From assembly GCA_938009335.1 (NCBI GenBank), contig CALLHT010000040.1, positions 1-7,041 of the forward strand: a stretch of 7,041 bases of DNA. The letters are read 5' to 3'. The stretch is from an uncultured Rhizobiaceae group bacterium (GTDB lineage: Bacteria > Pseudomonadota > Alphaproteobacteria > Rhizobiales > Rhizobiaceae). Position numbers and translations under genes: made by a program. Numbering within the stretch: position 1 is the stretch's first letter; every line of letters starts with the position of its first letter. The notes beneath the pieces were generated by a model. It saw only the letters and a program-made list of their open reading frames with translations, ran no database searches and was not told where the DNA came from. Below are positions 1 through 5,583 of the stretch, one piece after another.

Positions 1-981
1 GAATTTGATGGCGTTACCGATGGTGTGTTGCTTGCCCGTCAACTCGTCAACGAACCCGCAAACGTTTTAGGCCCGGTAGAGTTCGCTAAACAAGCTCAAA
101 AACTCAAGTCTTTAGGTGTAAAAGTTCAGGTTTTAACGGTCGCCGAAATGAAGAAGCTCGGCATGCATGCGCTGCTGGGCGTGTCGCAAGGATCTGCCAC
201 TAACCGTCAGGCTCGCATGGCGATCATGCAATGGGATGGTGGCAAGAAAGGCGAACAGCCGTTAGCTTTTATCGGCAAAGGCGTTGTGTTTGATACAGGT
301 GGTATCTCCATCAAACCATCTGGCGGCATGGAAGACATGAAGGGTGACATGGGGGGCGCAGCTGCGGTGACAGGGCTAATGCACGCACTTGCTGCCCGCA
401 AGGCAAAGGCAAATGTCGTTGGCATCATCGGATTGGTTGAAAACATGCCGGATGCCAATGCACAGCGACCCGGTGACATCGTTAAATCCATGTCAGGCCA
501 GACCATTGAGATCATCAATACGGATGCCGAAGGCCGTCTCGTATTGGCAGACGCGCTTTGGTATTGCCAGAAGCGTTTCAAGCCTAAATTCATGATCAAT
601 CTTGCGACCCTGACAGGCGCTATTCTGGTGGCACTTGGCAAAGAGCATGCGGGTATTTTCTCAAACAATGACGAGTTGGCTGAGAACCTTCATAAGGCCG
701 GGCAACTGACAGACGAGAAGGTCTGGCGCCTTCCATTGCATGAAGCCTATGACAAAATGATCGACACTAAAAACGCCGACATGAAAAACACTGGCGGTCG
801 ATTTGCGGGATCAATCACAGCAGGTCAATTCCTGCAACGCTTCGTGAACGATGTCCCCTGGGTCCATATCGATGTGGCAGGCACTGCTATGGCAGCGCCC
901 AAGAACGATTACAACCAGTCTTGGGGCTCAGGGTATGGCGTACGTTTGCTAAGCAAGCTGGTTCAGGAATTTTATGAGTAA
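1..981 (+). CDS. pepA: Leucyl aminopeptidase (M17 family), 5'-truncated by window edge
   Basis: This is the C-terminal catalytic part of a cytosolic M17 leucine aminopeptidase, which removes N-terminal residues from peptides using two metal ions. The reading frame is open from base 1, so the gene begins outside the window. All the family's active-site residues I know are visible. The segment FIGKGVVFDTGG holds the metal-binding Lys (277-279) and Asp (292-294). It is followed by the catalytic Lys of SIKP and the Asp of MKGDMGGAAAV. The family signature NTDAEGRL (517-540) supplies the Asp and Glu ligands and the catalytic Arg. The C-terminus (WGSGYGVRLL) is intact and the stop is TAA at 979-981. 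The gene converges on the last sulfotransferase gene with only 8 bases between the two stops. I see no U-tailed terminator for it. The family assignment is certain; the symbol assumes the usual bacterial name. Confidence 0.96.
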   Translation, partial: EFDGVTDGVLLARQLVNEPANVLGPVEFAKQAQKLKSLGVKVQVLTVAEMKKLGMHALLGVSQGSATNRQARMAIMQWDGGKKGEQPLAFIGKGVVFDTGGISIKPSGGMEDMKGDMGGAAAVTGLMHALAARKAKANVVGIIGLVENMPDANAQRPGDIVKSMSGQTIEIINTDAEGRLVLADALWYCQKRFKPKFMINLATLTGAILVALGKEHAGIFSNNDELAENLHKAGQLTDEKVWRLPLHEAYDKMIDTKNADMKNTGGRFAGSITAGQFLQRFVNDVPWVHIDVAGTAMAAPKNDYNQSWGSGYGVRLLSKLVQEFYE

Positions 982-989
982 GACAAGGC

Positions 990-1979
990 TCACGGGGTAG
1001 CCGTTTGTGGTGCGGGTAGATCGTACCCGTATGCGCTCAAATCGAGGCTGGTTTGGGCGGCTAATTTTGCGTTACTGAATGCGTAATAGTTGCCGACAAT
1101 TTTCTTTAGTACTCTCGTTTGTTCTGTTTTATGACGTGTCTTGAATGATTGAGGAATTAAGCGGTCCAGTTTAGGTCCTTTTTTCTTCCAGAAATCATGC
1201 GTTTCATTCCAGGAAATCAATGGTTTTGGATTGAAAGACGTCGCGTGTGACACCAACCAATTGGTCCTACGCCGCCAGTTCATGGTGTAGCTCGAAAGGG
1301 AAGCGTTTGCCGGTGTTCGAAATGGGAAGCCTTGGAGAGCCTCGTCATCTGCAGGCAGGCCGCTGAACTCCCGAATGCGTCTGACTAAACCGCTGGGATC
1401 TATCTTGAGCATTTCCATTGGTAGAACCAGCACTCGTTCTTTGCCAAATAGAGACTGATAATATTCCACCAGTCGATCATACCGAAAGCGCTCCCATCTA
1501 AAGTAAGATGCTTTTGCGACATCTTTGATCGGAGGATTGAGAAATTTTTCTAAAGGCCATGTGCCACCGCGGCGCAGATATTGCAAATATTGTGCAAGCA
1601 GCATGCTTTTTTGCTCTCGCACCAAATACAAAACTCGCCCCTCTGGAAAAACACTAAACAACCTGTCGGCGATCTCTTTTGAGTCATAATCTCCCATTCG
1701 ACTAGCGCCGGAAAACCGTTCTGCGGTAACAACAGGAATACGTTTTTCATCTGTCAGCGTTTGCCAATACGGCTCGAAAACAGACTTGCAACTATCAGCC
1801 GAAAACTCCAAGGGTGATGGAGATACAAGGTGCTGGATTGCTTTGGATTTAGGAATGATTTCAAAGAATCCAGAATGCTCATTTCTGAAAAATTCGTTTT
1901 GCAACCAGGTGGATGCCGCCTTAGCAGCCCCAGTGTGAATCAGCACAGAGTGTTTATCGGTAGGTTTCAAATCGCTCAA
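990..1979 (-). CDS. Sulfotransferase family protein (third of the cluster), TTG start proposed
   Basis: A probable PAPS-dependent sulfotransferase that moves a sulfate group from PAPS to an unknown acceptor. From the proposed start (329 residues), the 5'-phosphosulfate loop is HTGAAKAASTWLQ (about 15-27), a variant of the usual PKxGxTxL. The 3'-phosphate site is VREQKSMLLAQY (120-131), with Arg and Ser in the expected places. FGKERVLVLPMEML (178-191) and the following DPSGLVRRIREFSGLP match the late helix region of bacterial sulfotransferases. The C-terminus (NYYAFSNAKLA...YGYDLP) is also typical. Start choice: the frame is open to a GTG at 2015, giving 341 residues but overlapping the previous gene by 40 bases. 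The TTG at 1979 forms a TTGA overlap with the previous stop, as expected for translational coupling. I see no strong Shine-Dalgarno sequence at either. It is the last gene of the operon. The fold is well supported; the acceptor is not known. Confidence 0.8.
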   Translation of the reverse strand: MSDLKPTDKHSVLIHTGAAKAASTWLQNEFFRNEHSGFFEIIPKSKAIQHLVSPSPLEFSADSCKSVFEPYWQTLTDEKRIPVVTAERFSGASRMGDYDSKEIADRLFSVFPEGRVLYLVREQKSMLLAQYLQYLRRGGTWPLEKFLNPPIKDVAKASYFRWERFRYDRLVEYYQSLFGKERVLVLPMEMLKIDPSGLVRRIREFSGLPADDEALQGFPFRTPANASLSSYTMNWRRRTNWLVSHATSFNPKPLISWNETHDFWKKKGPKLDRLIPQSFKTRHKTEQTRVLKKIVGNYYAFSNAKLAAQTSLDLSAYGYDLPAPQTATP

Positions 1980-2659
1980 CCGTATCCAAGAATTTCTATA
2001 TCTTCGGCATAACACTTCGCCAGCGTTTTGTAAGTGTCAGCGTTGTAATACGTTTTCCAGTGCTCTCTTTTCGACTTGTTGTAATGAGGCAATTCCATTT
2101 GTGGCAAGCCGATCTCGCTACAAGCGTAGTCGAAGTCTTCCTGCAATCGTTCAAATCGTCCAACAAAATCAAAGATAATACGACCGTCTTCATCTCCCAA
2201 CGCGTTGATTTGTTTGTCCCAATGGTAGTTTGAAAATGCTTTGTCCCTAACGACTTCATGCAAGAAGTGGTCGAACGTAAGGTCTTTGGCTTCCAGATTT
2301 AACGCTTCCAAAATACTATGATAGAGCAATGCTTTGCCAGATATTTGTTCAGGGTCCGTACCGGAACTGCAAAAGCGTTCGTAATCGGTTTTCATGTGCG
2401 CATAGATAGATACTGCCCGATCCCAAGGGTTGCGGGAGAATGCGAACGTAAAATAATATGCCCAGCGGTCATCTCCGGCAAATGCCTTTGCTTCGAGGCC
2501 AAGCATACGCCCAAGTACGTCAATCTCCGGGTCGATCTTCTGAGTATTGAAGACACCTTCAAGTCCGGCACGTTCTTTCAATAGTAGATTGACGCTACGT
2601 CCGCCGGTTTTTGCGACATGCAAAAATACGAATTTATACGTGTCGTTGACCATCGACAT
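1976..2659 (-). CDS. Sulfotransferase, Sulfotransfer_2-like (carbohydrate sulfotransferase type)
   Basis: A 227-residue predicted cytosolic sulfotransferase resembling the family that includes heparan 2-O- and other carbohydrate sulfotransferases and many short bacterial homologues. The N-terminal FVFLHVAKTGGRSV (10-23) is the PAPS 5'-phosphosulfate loop in the HxxKTGG form typical of this family. FSRNPWDRAVSIY (74-86) is the 3'-phosphate-binding strand and helix with Arg and Ser. HWDKQ (146-150) and FVGRFERLQEDF (165-176) are further family hallmarks, and the tail YYNADTYKTLAKCY...DIEILGY is the usual C-terminal helix. The length fits the short bacterial members. It begins 5 bases after the stop of the preceding sulfotransferase; an in-frame ATG two codons later (2653) is an alternative start. 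Its stop overlaps the proposed TTG start of the next gene. A glycan acceptor is inferred from the family, not shown. Confidence 0.88.
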   Translation of the reverse strand: MSMVNDTYKFVFLHVAKTGGRSVNLLLKERAGLEGVFNTQKIDPEIDVLGRMLGLEAKAFAGDDRWAYYFTFAFSRNPWDRAVSIYAHMKTDYERFCSSGTDPEQISGKALLYHSILEALNLEAKDLTFDHFLHEVVRDKAFSNYHWDKQINALGDEDGRIIFDFVGRFERLQEDFDYACSEIGLPQMELPHYNKSKREHWKTYYNADTYKTLAKCYAEDIEILGYG

Positions 2660-2664
2660 AGCCG

Positions 2665-3429
2665 TTATCCCGTACTTATGCCGCTGTGGGTTATGAGATC
2701 ATTCTCCACATCAGCAAGTAATGTGTAAATGAACTCCAAATCCGAGTCATCCAGGTAATTGGTGAAATTACCGGTGCCACCTTCTCGAAATTTGTATGTT
2801 TCTATTTTTTCGGTATCGCGGGCTTGCAGTGCTTTCTTGGAAAAATAATTATTACGTTCCAGCTTCTGTAGATTTTCAAACGCACAAAACTCGACAGCCT
2901 TATCAACTGTAACCGGGTTGGGTTCTTTGACGCCCGCAAACCGCAAAGCTTTTGCCAGCATGAGATGGGTATCGGCATGCATATCCTCATATCGAACCAG
3001 ATGAAGCTCAGAACATGTCTGCCTAACAGATGCCCAAATTTGATAAAAGGACAACAGCCGTTTTGCGCCAAGCTCATCCGATCGAATGAACTCTCCAATG
3101 GTTCCGTCGAACAATCCTTTTCTGAATTTGACCTGATGATATGCAGAGACCAGTGTATCTTCAAAACTACGGGTGAGGAAAATGACACGGGCATTTGCAA
3201 ATTCCTCGCGCAAGGCGGCCTCAGACCCTATAGCGTTGTTGGTCAGGTTGGCACTCGCATGCGTCAAAAGTACTTTGGATATGCCTGCGGCAACCGATAG
3301 CGCTTCAATATCTTCAAGCGGAATCGTATCGTCTTGAAGAGATAAAGATAGATATTTTGAGATCAGGAGACGAAGCCAGGTTCGACCGGATTTTGGATAA
3401 GATACAAGATGAACATCACGGGTAGTCAT
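2665..3429 (-). CDS. Sulfotransferase, Sulfotransfer_1-like
   Basis: A 254-residue PAPS-dependent sulfotransferase of the classical cytosolic type. VSYPKSGRTWLRLL (9-22) is a textbook 5'-phosphosulfate loop. VLLTHAS (53-59) places a His where the catalytic base of the family's KTH motif lies. RVIFLTRSFEDTLVSAYHQ (81-99) is the 3'-phosphate site with Arg87 and Ser95. VRYEDM (145-150) and FREGGTGNF (214-222) correspond to the conserved RYEDL and RKGxxGxW elements; the latter is somewhat degenerate. The ATG overlaps the stop of the upstream glycosyltransferase gene as ATGA (3426-3429). A GGAG ribosome-binding site lies 5 bases before it (complement of 3435-3438). The known substrates of this family range from lipids to sugars and phenols, so the acceptor here can only be inferred from the neighbouring glycosyltransferase. 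Confidence 0.9.
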   Translation of the reverse strand: MTTRDVHLVSYPKSGRTWLRLLISKYLSLSLQDDTIPLEDIEALSVAAGISKVLLTHASANLTNNAIGSEAALREEFANARVIFLTRSFEDTLVSAYHQVKFRKGLFDGTIGEFIRSDELGAKRLLSFYQIWASVRQTCSELHLVRYEDMHADTHLMLAKALRFAGVKEPNPVTVDKAVEFCAFENLQKLERNNYFSKKALQARDTEKIETYKFREGGTGNFTNYLDDSDLEFIYTLLADVENDLITHSGISTG

Positions 3430-4427
3430 GCCTGCTCCACACCGGTTGCTCCCATGTCTTGAACAATCTTGTCCAGATCATAGTCTTTAACCGTTTTTGT
3501 GATATTGTCCCGTACAGCATTTGCTATGAAGCGCCGGCGTTCTGTTTCTTGGTCTTCTAGAAGATGACTTAATCTATGAATGCCGGAAGCGATTTTCTCT
3601 TCCCAGTATTCTTGTATCCAGTCGGATAGCGACGTCGTGTCTGTTTTGTCAGCGAATCCCGTCATATGTACCATATAAATGCTCTCCACATCTTCCATAC
3701 CCAGCGCAAAACAGGAGTGACGATAATTATACCCAATGGGCAGCCAATCGAATTTTTCATGGTCATGTATCGTTGTGGCAAGGGCTGCCATATTACTGCC
3801 CCGCACAGCTCCATTTGCTAACGGATGCTTTTCAAAGGCGTCGAATATCGCACGTTGATGCTTGGTCCAGGTTTTTGCAAACTCGGCGTTGGTAGGCAAA
3901 AGCAACACGCCACCATTGACATAAGCGATATCAAGCGGCTCAACGTCACTGCCATGTGTTATGAGTGAGTTCATTTGAGATGTCGGCGGAATAACAGGTC
4001 GAACAGAAAGCGGATATAAATCAAGCGTTTCAGCAATATGATCCCATTGCGGTTGCCCGACCCGAATATTGCCGCTCGCAGAACCATACATCGTATCGGT
4101 TGCAAGTTTTTTTAATGGGCCAATATCTTTTGAGAGCACTACATCATTATCTAAAAGCAACACTCTGTTTCTAGGATCGTGTTCAGCTCCCTGAATGGTG
4201 TTACTTGTCTTTGAAAAGCCATCATTAGCGTTTGGCTGAATTTCCTGAACATGCGCGCCCAAACTGCTCAGAAATGCATGGAGCGGTTCCGAGGCTTTTC
4301 CAAGGGTAAAAATTTCCAATGGAGTATGATGCGCAGAAAATCGATGCCAGCTTGCAGTGAGCAGCAATGTTTGAAACACAAATTTCGGCACTTGAGGGCG
4401 CAAGTCAAGGACGGTGCGAATGATCAT
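3426..4427 (-). CDS. Glycosyltransferase-like protein, GT-A fold (GT8-like), first gene of the sulfotransferase operon
   Basis: A 333-residue protein that looks like a nucleotide-sugar-dependent glycosyltransferase. The N-terminal half has the pattern of a GT-A fold. RVLLLDNDVVLSKDI (88-102) carries a DxD-type motif (Asp93, Asp95) that would bind the metal and nucleotide sugar. YVNGGVLLLP (169-178) resembles the FNAGVLLL segment of GT8-like enzymes. YMVHMTGFAD (251-260) puts a His where such enzymes have a late metal ligand. The C-terminal 60 residues are charged and probably helical. No signal peptide or membrane segment is seen, so it should act in the cytosol or at the inner face of the membrane. 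It is followed directly (ATGA overlap) by three sulfotransferases, suggesting it makes or extends the glycan they modify. The ATG at 4427 has no strong Shine-Dalgarno sequence. The sugar donor and acceptor are unknown. Confidence 0.72.
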   Translation of the reverse strand: MIIRTVLDLRPQVPKFVFQTLLLTASWHRFSAHHTPLEIFTLGKASEPLHAFLSSLGAHVQEIQPNANDGFSKTSNTIQGAEHDPRNRVLLLDNDVVLSKDIGPLKKLATDTMYGSASGNIRVGQPQWDHIAETLDLYPLSVRPVIPPTSQMNSLITHGSDVEPLDIAYVNGGVLLLPTNAEFAKTWTKHQRAIFDAFEKHPLANGAVRGSNMAALATTIHDHEKFDWLPIGYNYRHSCFALGMEDVESIYMVHMTGFADKTDTTSLSDWIQEYWEEKIASGIHRLSHLLEDQETERRRFIANAVRDNITKTVKDYDLDKIVQDMGATGVEQA

Positions 4428-4453
4428 GGCGCTGGGCTAGAGCCTTTAAGCTA

Positions 4454-4459
4454 AGTATA
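4454..4459 (-). promoter_or_regulatory. Possible -10 box for the sulfotransferase operon
   Basis: On the minus strand an AT-rich run ends in TATACT, a good -10 hexamer, 27 to 32 bases before the operon's ATG. A TTGCAT lies upstream but at a 22-base spacing, which is too long. At 17 bases the hexamer is TGATCA, a poor -35. Position and base composition favour a promoter, but the call is weak. Confidence 0.3.
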
Positions 4460-4527
4460 AAAATAAATCGATTGAATGATCATGCAATCGCGGCGACGAA
4501 AGTCAAGAAGTCCGCGCGGTAGCGCAG

Positions 4528-4566
4528 TGTACTCCCCATAAAACCGGACCTAAAAGTAGCTTCACC
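4528..4566. mobile_element. Possible insertion-sequence end (IS3-like scar)
   Basis: The segment begins TGTACTCCCC and continues through AAAACCGGACC. This resembles, from memory, the terminal inverted repeats of some IS3-family elements in alphaproteobacteria. No transposase fragment that I can recognise lies beside it, and I found no matching inverted copy elsewhere in the window. If real, it is a remnant end only. Confidence 0.22.
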
Positions 4567-4677
4567 ATGTTTGCTGAACCATACGAGATTTAGATTTATC
4601 AACCTGTCTTAAGGCGTATGGCCTAGAAGCAGGGCAGACGAACAATCTTTCTATGCATGTGTTGCCCATCCAAATAC

Positions 4678-4706
4678 AAAAAACCCGCCGGGAAACCTCG
4701 ACGGGC
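4678..4706 (-). terminator. Intrinsic terminator of the 61-residue gene
   Basis: Read on the minus strand, CCCGTCG (4705-4699) and CGGCGGG (4690-4684) form a 7-bp stem with one G-U pair and an 8-base loop. It is followed at once by six T residues (4683-4678). It sits 24 bases after the stop of the 61-residue gene and faces the right way, so it should separate that gene from the sulfotransferase operon. Confidence 0.88.
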
Positions 4707-4730
4707 CTTGGATTTGAAAAAGCTTGCGAA

Positions 4731-4916
4731 TTAACGCGCGCTTTGTTTGAGTGCGTATAAGTCCGCGCCTTTAATTGTGGTTGTAGCAAGCGTTTGTTGT
4801 GCTTGCTCAATTGCACGGTCGAATGCTTGGGAAAGCTGCGCGTTGCCGCCTCCTAGGTTTCCGTCTTCAGCCAAAGCTGCATTGGTGTCTGCAGTAGCTT
4901 CGAAATTTGCTTCCAT
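4731..4916 (-). CDS. Small hypothetical protein, 61 residues
   Basis: I do not recognise this protein. It is hydrophilic and rich in Ala, Gln, Asn and Thr, with no signal peptide, membrane segment or cysteine. An acidic N-terminus (about 1-19) is followed by a short glycine turn, GNLGGGN (19-25). After that comes a probable amphipathic helix, AQLSQAFDRAIEQAQQTLA (26-44), and a second short helix, ADLYALKQSAR (51-61). It is supported as a gene by its ATG, a purine-rich AAAGAG just upstream, and above all the strong terminator 24 bases after its TAA. It stands alone: 145 bases separate it from the secreted-protein gene before it. It could be a small regulatory, structural or secreted protein; nothing in the sequence decides between these. 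Confidence 0.68.
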   Translation of the reverse strand: MEANFEATADTNAALAEDGNLGGGNAQLSQAFDRAIEQAQQTLATTTIKGADLYALKQSAR

Positions 4917-5061
4917 AACTCTTTATCTCTTTTCTTTCAGTTGGGGATTGATGCCAACCTTCGCGATTGATAGGCAAAAAGTTAATGAGCGAATATTCGA
5001 GACGATTACTTAGCTCTTCGTAACAATAACTGATTGTAATTCTTTAGGAAGTGCGCGTTAT

Positions 5062-5496
5062 TCACCCCTCAGGTGCGGGCTTTCCGTTTTTCCCAAACCA
5101 GACGAGATTGCGATAGAGCGTCATGGCCGCATCATAATTGTTGCGCGCAGCGTCATACCCTTTGGACCATTCGGCAAATTCTGCAGCGCTGATTTTGCGG
5201 CGCTGCATTCTTCGGCGTTGCGCGCGCTCTGCGCGGTTTGCCTGACGCCAATTCGCTTCAATGCTTTTGCGGAAAGTTTCGAGATCTGCCGGCCTGTCAA
5301 AATTGTTGATCGCTTCGAGAGGTTTCGATAGCGCCTCACTGGTCTTCGAGGATGCAAGCGCATCAAGGATGCTGGCGCTATCACCGCCACCGCAATCAAG
5401 CTTGATGCCGTTAAGCGAGCAACCTTCTGCGAAAGCCGCGCTTGAATGCATTAGAACGCCTGCGGTGAATATGGTTGAAACTAAAAATTTACGCAT
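5062..5496 (-). CDS. Hypothetical secreted/periplasmic protein, 144 residues
   Basis: I recognise no family. The frame is open further upstream (to 5574), but the ATG at 5496 is chosen because GAGGGG lies 6 bases before it and the protein then starts with a clear Sec signal peptide. That peptide has a basic MRK, a hydrophobic core (FLVSTIFTAGVLM) and a likely signal peptidase I site AFA|EG after residue 23. The mature part begins with two cysteines nine residues apart (Cys26, Cys35), which could form a disulfide in the periplasm. A highly basic stretch, RAERAQRRRMQRRK (88-101), follows. The C-terminal third is helical and aromatic (WSKGYDAARNNYDAAMTLYRNLVWFG). It is divergent from holC and probably has its own promoter. 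The basic stretch suggests contact with an acidic partner such as a polyanionic glycan or nucleic acid; that is a guess. Confidence 0.78.
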   Translation of the reverse strand: MRKFLVSTIFTAGVLMHSSAAFAEGCSLNGIKLDCGGGDSASILDALASSKTSEALSKPLEAINNFDRPADLETFRKSIEANWRQANRAERAQRRRMQRRKISAAEFAEWSKGYDAARNNYDAAMTLYRNLVWFGKNGKPAPEG

Positions 5497-5502
5497 GGAT
5501 TG

Positions 5503-5508
5503 CCCCTC
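5503..5508 (-). promoter_or_regulatory. Ribosome-binding site fixing the ATG at 5496
   Basis: On the minus strand GAGGGG stands 6 bases before the ATG at 5496. It decides for this start over the longer frame, whose extra 26 residues would bury the signal peptide. Confidence 0.75.
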
Positions 5509-5520
5509 TCTCCCCAGTTT

Positions 5521-5536
5521 TTTCAAAAGTTTGAAA
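5521..5536. repeat. 16-base inverted repeat over the candidate -10 box
   Basis: TTTCAAA and TTTGAAA form perfect 7-base arms around a 2-base spacer and lie across the proposed -10 box. This is the size and placement of a simple operator, but it is AT-rich and could occur by chance. Confidence 0.4.
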
Positions 5537-5556
5537 CGTTGGTGTATGGGAGTCAA
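5528..5556 (-). promoter_or_regulatory. Candidate sigma-70-type promoter of the secreted-protein gene
   Basis: On the minus strand TTGACT (5556-5551) is a strong -35, followed after exactly 17 bases by CAAACT (5533-5528), a weak -10. A conserved TTGAC with a loose -10 is common in alphaproteobacteria. It would give a leader of about 25 bases with the ribosome-binding site inside. Confidence 0.45.
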
Positions 5557-5583
5557 GTTGAAGCATGTTAACACTGGGCAATT

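Larger units (their letters stand above)
990..4427 (-). other. Four-gene glycosyltransferase and sulfotransferase operon
   Basis: Four genes run in the same direction with no space for internal promoters. The first junction is an ATGA overlap (3426-3429), the second a 5-base gap (2660-2664) and the third probably a TTGA overlap (1976-1979). The terminator at 4678-4706 separates them from the upstream 61-residue gene, so the operon needs its own promoter in 4428-4677. No PAPS synthase, flippase or polymerase gene is present. Confidence 0.8.
4428..4730. other. 303-base gap between the operon and the 61-residue gene
   Basis: This gap holds the terminator, a candidate -10 box, a possible insertion-sequence scar and an 11-base direct repeat (gaatgatcatg at 4474-4484, its other copy overlapping the operon start at 4418-4428). 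A frame open across 4562-4816 on the minus strand runs through the terminator and overlaps the 61-residue gene, so I do not count it as coding. I see no RNA gene. Confidence 0.6.

Noticed and set aside
207..668. 153-codon open frame on the minus strand opposite pepA
   Set aside because: It lies wholly inside the strongly conserved pepA frame, and its translation shows no family features.
1011..1031. Hairpin considered as a terminator for pepA or the sulfotransferase operon
   Set aside because: No run of T follows on either strand, and it lies within coding sequence.
4508..4768. 10-base repeat aagtccgcgc at 4508-4517 and 4759-4768
   Set aside because: Short, one copy is in coding sequence, and nothing else links the two sites; chance is the simplest explanation.
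4562..4816. 84-codon minus-strand frame considered as a small gene or transposase relic
   Set aside because: It passes through the intrinsic terminator and overlaps the 61-residue gene in another frame. I could not match it to a transposase.
990..5496. Defence island or toxin-antitoxin reading of the block
   Set aside because: No nuclease, helicase, toxin fold or antitoxin motif is seen. The motifs found are those of sulfotransferases and a glycosyltransferase.
5497..5574. N-terminal extension of the secreted protein to a start at 5574
   Set aside because: It would place 26 polar residues before the signal peptide and pass through a clear ribosome-binding site.
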